The translations under genes and the position numbers were made by a program. From Toxoplasma gondii ME49 (taxonomy: Eukaryota > Apicomplexa > Conoidasida > Eucoccidiorida > Sarcocystidae), in NCBI RefSeq assembly GCF_000006565.2, contig NC_031473.1, positions 496,001-560,000 of the forward strand: a stretch of 64,000 nt of DNA, given 5' to 3'. The notes under the pieces were generated by a model. The model saw nothing but the letters and a program-made list of their open reading frames with translations. It was not told the origin of the DNA and did no database searches. Below, in pieces: positions 23,702 to 35,603 of this stretch (positions within the stretch are counted from its first letter, which is position 1; the number at the start of each line of letters is the position of its first letter).

Positions 23702-26700
23702 TTACTCAAAAATTAGACTGCTCATCAGCCGCACCCGGACTGCCCTCTTCGTTTTCGACGCCTTTGTGGAGGAGACGGGCGCCTCAACTTGCAAAGCGAC
23801 AACCTGAATAGATGACGCAGATGTGCGTCCTCTACTTGCGTTTCTAGTGTGGAGCGCATGCAAACCAGGTGAAGGATTGTTTCCCCATCATCAGCCTTTG
23901 CTCCTTTCTCCACCCGAGGATATCTGCTGCTAGCACTGCCGCATTTTGGTCTCTCTTCTACGTCTGCTTAACTGACCCCAGGACCGCCTGATCCGTCAGC
24001 GTGTTCACTCTCTCCCTCGCGAGAGCGACGCCCTGCTTCAATGCACCGGAAAACTTTGTTAATTTCTCTTCGTTTTTGCTGTTGCTTTTTCCCTATCTAC
24101 AAGACGGCCATTGAGCAGAACTACTTCCTCATATCTTTGGAATGCGATGGGCCTCAGCACGAGCGCCTTCACCCACGCGTTCGTGTTTTCCACTTACGTG
24201 AAACGTTGGTCCGAGACAAGCGAAGCGATTTCTCTGTCTCCTCGTAAAGGTATCGTTTGTTTCTTTTCACCACACTCTTCCGTTTCTCGGCTCGCATCCC
24301 CTGCGTCGGCTCTCGCCGGCAGTTTTCTCTCGACTTGACCGCTTCCACCTCTTCTCCATTCTTCTCCTGTCTTTTCTGTCCCTCTTTTCCCTGCTGTCTC
24401 CTCCAAGAATCCTTTCTGTTCGTCATCGTGTGCCCCAGGAGCGACTGCTGCACGTGGACTCCTAAAAAGAAGGGCACCCCCCTTCTCGCTGTCCCTCCTG
24501 TCTCCTGTCCTCAGATTTGCCGCACAAGCGTCTCCTGCTCTGCAGGGATCATCGCTCCTTGCTTCTGCCCGCGACCCTTTCTCTTTGTCACGGCACAGCG
24601 CGTCGTCTCCCTTCGTAGATTGAAGAGAAAACGCACTGTTCCGTGGATCTTTCCACTTTTTGGTTGAGGGGAAGCTGTGCTGAGGTGATAGGGTCCATTT
24701 CTCACTTAGATCTTGATTTCGAGAAACGAAAGCGTCTCGGCTTGGTCCTTCGACCTCTTGTTCACAGCCTTTCCTCGGTTGCTCTGCTTGTCCCCCGACA
24801 CCCGTTGTAACTCGCGCTCTGACACTGCTGTCATCTGCGACTTTCAACTCGACGCCGACAACGGACAGCGGCCTCACACCCGCGCTGTGTGCTGCTCGAG
24901 TGTCTCCGTTTCGCTCGAGTCTTCCCTCTTGTCTTGGCCCTTCTGTCTGTTCTCCCTTTCGAAGCGTTGCTGCAGAGGTTGAAATGCCATGAAAGCCAGA
25001 CCTCTCTTTCCTCGCGTCCCCACCTACGCGGCCGCCTTCTCTTCTTCCGTCTCGTAAGTCTGCCTCTCTGAGTCCCGAGCAGGCCAGGCTGTCGGTCGCA
25101 CCGCAAAATGCATGATAGAGAGAGTCCTGCGTCCTTTTTCGAAGAGACGCGGCCTCTTCAGGGGTTCTCTGCACTCCAGAAGCTGCGTTGGCATGCGCGA
25201 GAATGTCCCCACTAGGAGACGGAGACACTGGCGCCTTCTTCTTGCCCGGACGCTCGGACACAGCAGGCACCGGCTGAAGAACGGGTGGGGGGGAGAGAGA
25301 TGGCAGCAGCTGCGCATGCGATGAAGACGGGAAGGCTACAGACGCAGGGACAGCGGACCAGGTAGAGACGAAGGAAAAACGACCTTGGTCTCGTAGGACA
25401 CCTTGACATACGGGACCAGGAGACGAATGTGTATCCATCTGGAGAACTTTCTCTCCGTTCGAAAAACCACAAGACATCGATTCGCTCCTAATGGCTTCTG
25501 CCATTTCCTCTCTGGACCCTCCGTAGCACGCGTTAGTGTCCCCACACTCACTGCCCTTCGCCCGTTCCACCCTGTTCTCCCTCCCCTCGACACTGATTTC
25601 CTCCTGTCTCTCCTTTCCTGAAGTTGTGTACCTTCCATGCAGAGAAACGACTTCACACGATGCAGCTGAGCGTTGCCGTGCAAGCTTCTCGGCCTGGGCA
25701 GCCGCTAAACGCGTGAGACGGGGAAATTCGACCTCAGAAGTGTGGTGCGCATCCATAGGCTTGGACAGCAAGCTCGCTGCTTGTCGTGACAGAGGTGGAA
25801 AAGGCGAACTCGACGCAGAGGAGGGATGGGGACACAGAGAGGAGGAATCAGAGAAGACAGCAGGGAAAGGCGTCTCAGGTAGGCTTCGGTTCCCCCCCTC
25901 GTTCTCTTGTTCTCCTCGCGACGCATGCATGGATGGCCCAAACAAGTTTCGACGCCGGCTGACAGTCCACGCTTCCTCCTTTTCCACCACTGAAGCGCCT
26001 TCTCCCGCATCCTTGTCAACAGCACCGCGCGAACAGACCTGCGAGCGCACAACTGCCGGCTTCACGAACAGAGGCTCCTCCGACTGTGCCGGCCAGATGC
26101 ACTGCTTCGAATCTCCGCCTTCACAGAAAGAAGGACATTGTCGTCTCTTCGCACTGATCTCGAGAGGCGAAGACGAGAAGGAACCTGCAGTCTTCGAGAC
26201 AGGGGGAGACAAAAGAGACAGACGCCGCGCAGTCTCGAGTTGAGGGAGTAGACCCGGTTTCGCAAAAGACAGGACTGAACGGTGCGGTGAAGAAAACGGT
26301 CCCGAAGCGTGACGAGAAGAGGAATCGCGTGCACGCGAGGGTGAAGAAGAGCCATGTGGAAAACAAGAAGAGGAAGAAGCGAGCGAGCTGGACAGATGAA
26401 GACTCGAACGGGAATGGCTCATGCTGCTTGAAGACTCGCGAAGAAAAAGATCAGCAACCGCCTCGGAGAAATGTGGACCCTGAAAAGGACAGCACACACA
26501 GGAAAACAGAGTTTCTATTGACGCCTGCTTACACAAAGAACCAGATTCATACACATATAGCTATGTGAATGTGAAGTTACATTTGTACAGATATATATGG
26601 CAACGTCGCCATGCATTGCTGTACGGTCTCATATACCATGGACAGAAACAGTGATAATCTCACAAATACAGATATTTGAGTTTGATCCAAGTACACGCGC

Positions 26701-29700
26701 ACTATACACGTTTCCATTGTGATTCCATTTCTTAGCCTCCGTCCTACCTGAGGGCTCTCGAATCCTAGGTGACAGCCAGCAGGGCGTGGAACTCCAGTGC
26801 GAGGGTCGTTGTAACGACTGCAGAAACCAGATTGGTTTTCCTGACGGTTTTCTGAATTTTCCTCTCTGCTGAAGGTCTTACGGCTGGCCTCGAGAAGCTG
26901 AGAAAGGACACACAAGAAGAACAGATCTAACGGGAGGGGGGGGCGATTTGCAGAAGAAAGGAAAGCCATCAAGACGAGGAAATATGCAAAGACGCTGTGT
27001 TCCTCCAGCTCGTTCTCGAGATTTCTAGGTGGAGAGATTGATCGAAGCACTCACGTGCAGATGCTCGGGTACAGAGCTTCACAGAAGCACAGTCATACAC
27101 CGCCCTTCGCAGCGGCGGCTCCATCGAGGCATGCAGCTCTGAACTAAACCAAGGTTACAGCGCGTTCGTTGAGAAAAAACTCGTCTACACTCACGAAATC
27201 CACAGACATGCGCATGCGTGTCTGTCTGGAGACAAACAGCCGTGTCTATCAGCTCAGCGACACCAGGGAGAGATCCATCAGGACACCAACCACTGAACTC
27301 TCGGTTTAGTTCGACTTTAGTTCGACGAACAACGCGCCCGACAGGCAAGCCCACACCACCAGGCACGAGTGCTCACTCAAAACACAAGCATCTGCAAAAA
27401 GCCGCGAATGCACACCTGGTACACTTGACAAACTCGCTCGAATGCGTTCAAGTCCGTCGGCCTCTCGCCCACACGAGGAACAGCGGTTTGCCGCCCTTTG
27501 GAAGTCTGCATGTCTTCTCCTTTTGCGCCACAACTGGCCCTGAGGTGCTGCGCTGTCTCGAAGACTTACGACGTTGTCTCGTTTCGCTGCTCCAGAAAGA
27601 ACAGACAGTCCTGTCGAGGCGAAGGGGAATAGCGCGACCTTCTGTTTTGTGTCGGCTCCGATTCTGGCCGTTTCGTCTCCGAGAGCTACACCCAGAGCTG
27701 GAGCACTTGCACCCACAGACGCCGGGTACAGACCCTGAAGAGTCGAGAAGAGAGGGGCGCAGCTTTCGTTTCCCATTTGGCGAGGAAAGGCTCTCGGCGA
27801 GGACAGAGGAAACGGCCAAGAGTTGGACACACGCCCACTCCCTGACTTCTCTTCTGTTCTCTCAGGTTCACCTGCGTCACTTCGTAGCTCCTGTGTCTTT
27901 CGATTTTCTTGTCGGCCATCTGCCAAATCTCTCTCCGTTTTCCCCCTCTCTTCGTCTTTCTCCAGCTGCTGTCTTCGCTCGTCTCCCGCCGTCCGGTTTC
28001 CACCTCCAGCGCCCAGACTGAGAGAGAGAAAGGAGACAACCGTCGAGAGACTCCTTTGGAGCCCAGAAAAGAGCGCCGATCGCGGTCGGGCGTCGCGCGC
28101 CTCTCTCTCCTCTTGCCCGTCCTGCCTGTCTCCTGCACGCATGAACCTGTCCACGCCAACATGTTGGTCTTCCGGGAGACCTGCGCGGTCACTGCAGGTC
28201 GCATTGGGCGCCTCTGAAAGCTGCTGCTTCGTCGAAGACCTCAGGCCTGTGCTTCCTCGATGAGGTACTTGTCTCGAAGTGCTGCGTCTCTGTATGCGTC
28301 CTCCTTTCCTTCTGACAGATCGTCCCGCCTTCCCGACAGTCCACACCATCGGCCTGCTCTCGTGGGCGCCGCTGTCCGTCCTTTCTTCTCTCTGGGCTTC
28401 TCTCCTGTCTGCTCTCCCCGCCGCCTCCCCTTGAAGCCTGCCCCGGGGGTAACTCTCGGCTTGCAACGCGGCAGCGAGCGGCTGACTCCTCTCTGAGCAC
28501 CTCTGAAAGGAAGAAACGAAAACGCGAGGAAGAACAGACGACACGGTCTGGACAGGAAGAGACTGTGGAGCTGGAGGCCGTAGAGGACTGCTGCTCCATC
28601 GTTGAGGTCGGAGGGAGGGGGCGACTCTGTCGAGGTGTGCACTCCGCTCGTCAAGACTGCCTTTGCATGCTCCTGGGGCGGAGGGGACAGTTAACCTCGC
28701 TTTCTTCCTCGGCAAACGATCATCCTCTTCTGGAGCAAGGCAGCTGCGAGTCAAATCCTCTGGACGCTGTCCTTGTCTGTGCGCTTCTTCTCTCCATCTC
28801 CACGCCGACACACCAGAGAAATCTCCACAAGACGCGGACGAGGGAGACCCTACTGGAGCCCCTAACCTCTCGCCTCCTGCCAACAGGCGAAGGGACAGCT
28901 GCGTCTGTGGCCTGCCGCTCGGCAGAAACGCGCTTCCCGTCCGACATTCGCTTCTCCCCCCTACTGTGTCTCTCCTCGTTTCTCCGCTCCTCGTTGCTCC
29001 ACATCCTTCGCTCTGCATGCGAGACGAGGGGAAAAAGGCCTGACGTCCTCGTCTGCCTTTGTCTCCGAAAGCCTCTTGCCCACCACTTGTGACGGCACGC
29101 GAGACAACGGAGACAGAGGCCTCTTCGGCGGGACTTGGGAGCCAGTCCACCTTCGGGTGAGCAGAACTGGCCGACGGAGCCAACAGCCCCGTGGGGCTTT
29201 CCGGTGGGCCGAAGGCGGCTGAACCACGGCTTTTTTTCTGGATATTCGCGCCTCTCGACACAGACGGAGGAGCTAGCTGTTGGTTTCCGTACAAGTGAGC
29301 GAAAGGAGCGATTGAACGAACGTAATGGGAAGAAGAAGACGCAGAAGGAAGCGCGCCTGCATCCTGAGCACTGGCTTTCTCCTGTCCATCGCTCTCAGCA
29401 GAAACAGCCCCCAGAAAAGTGGAAGACACAGCCACAGGGAACACACTCCCCTCGCGCGCAAGGTGCACAGGCTTTGTTCCAAAGCCAAGAATTCTGGCCA
29501 CAGGACGAGGCGAACTGCGTCCCGATGGCGACTGAGAAGACCCGCTTGGATGCCTTTCCTCACCGCGGCCTTGATACCTTTCCAACGGACTCTGCGTCCG
29601 GCTGCGATACCCCAACTGCAAGCGCGTCAGTGCCGCTCCCTCTGAGGCTGTTCGAGGGTTTCGACGAACCTCTCCGCGTGAGGAGGCTGAGGGCAACCTG

Positions 29701-30383
29701 ACTGGCAGTTTAGGAGGACGCACACTGGCAGGCACAGGCGGCAGCTGCAGGACTGTGCGTTCTACATTTCTCAAAAAAACTCCACTTCTCTCTGATTTGT
29801 CCTGGCGGAGAGACGCTCCAATGGCCTGGGCACGAAGCCTTGAAGCCCGCGTTTCCCGTGGCTCGGACAGAGGCCGTCTCCTTGGTCGCGAGAAGGCTGG
29901 CCTTTCTTGAGGTGCTCGACGGCTACCGAAAGCGGGAGAGTCGCTAACAGAAGAGGACTCTGGCTGCCTTTGAGTCGAAGTTGCTGGCTTCAATTTTCGG
30001 GAATCCGGACGCCAACCTTGGTGAGAATGTGACCCTTTCTCCAGGGGCAAAGGTAGAAAAACTGACCGTCCGACTCGGCTCCCAGCAGCCGCGACGGCAG
30101 CACACTTTCGCGGTGTTTGCCCGGTTCCTGGCGCTCTAGAGCTGCTGGGGTAGCCTTGTGTGCTACGTATTTTCTCCTCGTTGCAAGAACGCCGTCCAGT
30201 GGAAGGAATTGAAGAAAAATCTGCGAAAGCAAACTTTTCTTTTGCCGAACACGGGGTCCGCTGTCTCAGCAGGGAATGAGAAACCGCCGAAGTAGCGGCG
30301 CTTGGAGGTGTATTGAGGGGGAAAATCGAACTCGAGAGATTCCGCTGACGATTGGTTTCTCGCTCCTTTCGTAGAGTCGACAT
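23702..30383 (-). CDS. large Ser/Arg-rich disordered protein, function unknown
   Basis: The model has exons 30383-27570, 26897-26748, 26479-24198 and, less surely, 23843-23702, giving about 1,795 residues. The ATG at 30383 (MSTLRKERE) has a good context (caagATGt). Exon 1 ends at a strong GTAAGT donor, exon 2 lies between TTTCTCAG and GTAGGA, exon 3 starts after CCTTTTCAG, and all three join in phase 0. Exon 3 ends at another GTAAGT one base before an in-frame TAA; if that donor is not used, the protein ends at 24194. The sequence is dominated by Ser, Arg, Glu, Pro and Gly with many basic clusters (RKKARL, RKRRRH). I see no signal peptide, membrane span or known fold. A nuclear role would fit the basic patches, but that is inference. 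Confidence 0.7.
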
Positions 30384-31800
30384 CTTGACCCGCAGGAGAC
30401 ACAGCAAACCTGCAGAGAGAGAAGACAGCAACGAGTTGGAGTGACACTGACTTTTCCAGACGGACAACAGAGGTAGGGAAGGGTTTAACGAAGAACAGAA
30501 AACAGACCAACTCTCCTCAAGAGGGAAAGAGACTACATCGCCGGACGACGATGCCTCACAGAACCATGACAAAGTGGAACAGGGGATTTCTTCGGCTATC
30601 AAGACAAACAGCACAGAGGGGGGCGTTGTCGAGCGGACATGCGAACAACGCGTGAAGACGTATTCCTCTTGATAGAGACCGAGGGGAAAGCGAGACGACA
30701 GCCAGAGCGAGAGTGGGAAGGACACGAACTGCCAAGTTGAGGTTAACGCTTTGAAAAGCAGAAGAGGTAAGAACACGAGCTTTTTTCGTCCGTAAGACAA
30801 AAGACAGGAAACTGGACGGTCGTCGCGATTTTCCCAAGATGCACACCACCCAGCCACCCCTAGCGCGAAGCCGACTGTTACACAGCTTCTCGACACAATC
30901 GGCGCTGACAACGAGAAGTTTGGCAGTTTCGGCAAACAACTGTTTCTTAGCGGAAATCTTGATTGACACAAGCTTCTCTGACCGTTGCCATATCGGAAAA
31001 AGTGTCGTCATATGCCACGGAGAAAAATGTACGGGGACCTAGCGAGCGAAGCAGAGCCACACCTCTTTTCAGCGTGCAGCTCGAGAAAAAACACAGTGAA
31101 ACACGCCGTCATCATAAGACAGGGGAAACCGGTGGAGGAATAGGACGATTATGAAACATAGATGAAGGACTTTGGAACGCTTGAGGCGCCTCACGTCGTG
31201 ATCTGCTTTGGTAGAGTGTGTGAGACGAGACGAGACAGCTAAAGCATGGGAAGAATCCTGGTAAAGGATAGCTGGATGTAAACGTTTGAAAATAACACTT
31301 TTTTCTCAGCGCTGTAGAGAAAACTCTCATATGCAAACGGTCGAGCGCGTTGCCCGAAGTGCAAAAATCGCTTTCTCAGGTCTCTCTTGCCACCCGTCGT
31401 TTAGTGTTGCAAGACACTGCTTTTATGTTTTCTGTGGTTTCTCTGGATGCCAGCTCTGCTCGTCATCGTGAACGACTAGGGGAACTTCAGTGCGTACTCC
31501 CGGTGTCCGCGCTACACCTGAGCTCGTCTTAAAATCGTGGCTTGGATCTCTTTCGAGGTACATAACCTCTTGAAACTGAATGGAAAAACGCAGGACACTT
31601 CGTTCTATGCTCGCCCAAAAGAGATCATACACGGGTACAACTATTTCGACCTGATAAAGCTACAACTGCAACGCTCTACGAAGCCCTACGCAGGCTACAG
31701 TACATCATGAACTTCGGTCGGATGCATGCAGCGTATTTCGGCCGTCCTCGAATAAACCACCAAGCCTTGTGAAACAACGGAAAACACTGTCAGGAAATTC
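30384..31800. other. 5' flank of the large disordered-protein gene
   Basis: The reading frame of exon 1 stays open upstream to about 30971, but from non-ATG starts and with a composition unlike the protein. I take it as 5' leader. The remaining sequence to 31800 holds nothing I recognise. Confidence 0.5.
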
Positions 31801-31806
31801 AAGACG

Positions 31807-32670
31807 ATGCTGCGTTGCGGGGTCTGGCCATTCCTTTCAACATCAACAGCCCTTCTTGCCGCCCTGACATTCGCTAACTAACAAATGGAGGTCCGATGGC
31901 TTTGCTGAGAACGCAGACGACGGCGTGTACTACATGCACGCTAGCACTGGTTACCACAATGCCACTGTTACTGTGCCGCAAGCATGTTCAAACGAGCTGT
32001 TCGTGAGCAACTTTCTTTCCCGCCAGTAGATACGGTTTTCGGGCAACCCCCGTTGCAGGTCACTTGCGAATGCTTGCGCTACTGATTTCTCAAGGAAGTC
32101 CTAGAAGCTCTGCGCTCACACGTCCTCCGTATTATGCTGAACATCCGGCGAGAAGTAGGAAACAATCATCGGAGTCCCTCTTCGTTAACCGGGGGTCTCC
32201 TGCAGTCCAGCGTCGGATATCCATATTCGCATGCAGGGCCGCACACTGGCAGAAGCTCAGCTGTTCAGAATAGAGAGGGTATATCTCGTGAAGTTCACCG
32301 ACCATCATCTCTTCGAGATGTCACGCATTCAAGAAGCTCCGCTTCACTTAGACACAGGAGCAGTCCTCTGCGGACGTTCCGTTCCTGCGTCAGCCCTCGT
32401 TTCCACTGGAGAGCCTTGCGAAGCTTCTTACCAGGGGCAATTGGAGGCATATTTCCTTTCAGCGTGCGATGAGAATACGCCTGTCAGAACTTCTCTTTCG
32501 TCGGGAACTGTGCACTCCGGAATCGCAAGCGGCACATGCCGGGGTTTGGAAGCACGGCTCTGCCTACGACACGCACCTGGACGTGGATCAAGCGAGCCTC
32601 CAGTTTCATGTCAATCTCTCCAGCTGGGCAAAACGAAGTGCCCCACGCCATTTGTTGCCGCTAACATAGG
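31807..32670 (+). pseudogene. probable broken secreted-protein gene
   Basis: An ATG at 31807 opens a 23-codon reading (MLRCGVWPFL then a hydrophobic run ending LTFA) that looks like a cleavable signal peptide but hits TAA at once. In another frame, directly behind it, comes a 50-codon protein-like stretch with ENADDGVYYMH and PQACSNELFV before a TAG at 32027. A third open piece (about 32231-32674, containing FTDHHLFEMS) follows. The pieces are in different frames with no plausible introns between the first two, so I read it as a frameshifted remnant of a secreted or surface protein. No family is identified. Confidence 0.3.
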
Positions 32671-32674
32671 GTGA

Positions 32675-35603
32675 CATGTTTCCTCACGGCTGTTACACTC
32701 TGTATCCTTGCGAGTGCCCTGTTAACCCCGTGTGCAGCAACCGAGGAGAATCTAGAGGGCGGCATCGCAAGACGTTTTCAGGGGGGCAGAGGCAGTAAGC
32801 AGTGTGGACATTTTCATATGCGTCTGCTTTTCACATCGGCTACGTTCTACGCGTATTTTATGGATTTGCCCCTGAGAGAGATGCCCACAGCGAGGACAGG
32901 AGACTACCGGGTTAGCAAAGGGCAGGACTGAAGTCTAGAATGCCGACTACAGCGTGACAATTTGGCCCGTGCTCTTCTTGTAGACGGCTCGTGCCATTTC
33001 TTGAAAAGCAGTTTCAGAGTGCAGAGACCTGTCTTACGACGCCGAGATGACAGGAGGATTGCTTTTGTCTCGAATTCCGTACCCCCCGGTACGGCTGAAT
33101 TGCAGAATGTGCGCCGCTCGCTCAGCTGCGCGTCGGGTCTGATGATCCCACATGAATTCTCGCTTTACCGGGAATCGCTTTTCATAGAGGAGAATGAATG
33201 AGACCCCTAGCTCGAATTCGCGACTTCTTTGTTGACAGAACCCTCGAAGGGGAAACGAGGGTATTTCACAGGTGTACTGTTGTGCAGGACCCGGTCCGTT
33301 TCGCTCCACATTTGTTGACTCTTTTCGATAGCTTGTTGTAGCGGTGCCTCAGGTTCTCGATATCTCTGCCCTTGGTTCCGTGCCACAAGGTATCATCGGT
33401 CTTCAGTTTCTGTCTGAGTTTTTTCTTCGTGTGCTGGCCGCGGGAAGTGTTCTCGGGTGATCCTCAGGGATTTACCTCAGACTTTATCGGCGACATTCGT
33501 TTTTTCCTGCACGCGTTTTGTTAGCGGTTAGCTCCGCCAACGCATGCCCGGCTCGCTTCTAGCCACAAAGCCAAGACGAGGGTTCGCGATCGATGCCATG
33601 TCTCCAGCAGCAGCTTTTTCCCAGTGAACGGTTTCCTCCGAAACTTCGTTTTGTAGATCCATGAGAGTATAAAGTATGAGGGAGGAACTTTGCCGCTTCA
33701 GTTGTCCGCCCTGCTCGAAAGTTAACGCCGCTTTCGCTCAGCCTGTGGACTCAAGCGACTCAAGATGAGGTGCACTCTTTCCGGCCCGGCAAATGGCTGA
33801 CGTTTCGATGCATCCTAAACCAAATCCGAGTCGCTTGAATTTGTCTTACACCTCCAGTCAGAGGGATGTGAATTTCACTGCTCGCGTAGGCAACCTTTCG
33901 CGGCTTTCAATCCGCGTGTGTATCGACCTTAGAGACCAGTTGCATAGCCATTCTCTTGTGACAACGATTTTGTGTGTACTCCGCTTGCGGACTACCATGA
34001 TCTCTGGAGACTTTAACGCTGGAAGTAGTCAAATTTGTCCAGTTTCCCGTCCTATCTCACCAGTAGCAAGCGGCCCTTGTCCTCTTTCGCTTGCCGTGGC
34101 GTTTGTTGTTTCGTCTCTCAAAACACGCCAGCGCATGTTGCCCTTCTCTGTTTCGGCCACCTGCCCCCTTGCCGACTCGTTCTACCTACTCAGCGTTCAA
34201 TGGCTTCTCTCGTCTGTCAAAAATAACTCCGTCCTGCGGCAGCAACGCTGGCCCTTTCAGCTCTCTAGCATGAGGCTCCGCCAAATCGAAGGAACCGCCT
34301 GTCTACTGGAACTTACCTGTCCATTCCCCGTTAGCTTGTTCCCGGCGTCTACCAGATTTCCTCTCGTCTGTCCCTGTCTACCCTCGACTCCGTACGTACC
34401 ACTCGATCGCCGTTTCATGCCCGTAGATGAGTCGAAGGCTTCGGTGCTCTGATTTCCTCAGGTTCTCCTATTCCATCACTCTTTGCCGCTTTTTACAGTC
34501 AACTGAAAACACTCAGAACTTCAGTCCTTTCCGTGTCGGATTGTAGCAGCACCTCCGTGTCGGCTCATTTCTCCCTGGTTATTGACCACGATTCATTTGG
34601 GTACGCTAGTTCACCGTCGGATGTAATACGTGGGCTGGGTTAAAAATGTCTCGAGAGAGTTTGTTCCCTATCTACTATCTAAAATTGCGTCAACACCTTT
34701 TCTCCTGGAGGCTGTGCCTCCAATTTTAGCCTGCTGGACTCTCCCCTGTGGTTGTGGCAGGAGCCGTTGGGAAACAACTGGATGCGCCACTTCCTTTCTC
34801 CCTGCTGTTGTATTTTCCTTGTTTCCTCGCTCTCTGAAGTAAACGGGCATGTAGCACGCAAATGCTGTAAAGAACTTTGGTATTCGGGCCAGAGCGCAGC
34901 TGCTTTGCGACCTTCACACCGTTTCTCTCTGCTTTCGAACTGCGCGGCTGGTATCGGCTAACAGCCGCCACGCTGACGATCACGTTTGTGTCAAGAACCG
35001 ATTTCGACTCCGACAGCAGTTTTCCCTTGTTCATACCCCTGTCATATTTCCCCTCTGCGCCTCGAGACTTCTGGGGAGACGCTCGTTTCCTCCACCTCTA
35101 CTGTGTTGTTCGCGTCTCACGCGATTCAGTGCCTTCCCTGCTGGCCAGCGTGCGCCCCCGACTGTCGGATTCTTTGTTCCTCTGCAGCCTTTGCGCTCTC
35201 TCTTCTCTCCCTCTTGCTTCACTACCTTGCCCCTGCTTTTTCACATTCGGCCATGCTTCTCTCGTGATCGTCAGAGTTCCACCCTTGCACGCGTTCTGTG
35301 TCCTGCACACGTCCAGCTAAAAGTGTTGAATTTCAACAACATACAACGTTAAGATAATTTCACTTCGGTTTTGTTCTTGGCGTATTTTGCTCGTGCGTAC
35401 CCTTCTCACAATCGCCTTCTCTGTCCCCACATCTCTAGTCCTCACGTCTCTAGTCCCCACATCTCTAGTCCCCGCTTTCCTAGTCCCCGGCTTTTCTGTC
35501 TTTGCTTTTCTTGGAAAAGCTGCCCTTCTCTTCTGTGGCCCAACCGCCAGGCATCGCGCGCCCGGCTTGTCGCGGCGGCGCCCGCGCTCTTCGTCGGGGT
35601 CCT
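32675..35603. other. intergenic region and 5' leader of the coiled-coil gene
   Basis: This divergent spacer is pyrimidine-rich on the plus strand towards 35.5 kb. A 219-codon ORF at 33793-34452 looks like chance in C/T-rich sequence. It holds a 15-bp tandem repeat just upstream of the coiled-coil gene. Confidence 0.5.
35425..35484 (+). repeat. 15-bp tandem repeat, four copies
   Basis: Four successive 15-bp units of the form CCCCACATCTCTAGT (35425, 35440, 35455, 35470) lie about 120 bp before the coiled-coil start codon. Units 1 and 3 are identical and unit 4 is most diverged. Confidence 0.95.

Noticed and set aside
33793..34452. 219-codon plus-strand ORF
   Set aside because: It sits in C/T-rich upstream sequence and has Ser/Leu/Pro/Cys composition typical of chance frames and no motif.
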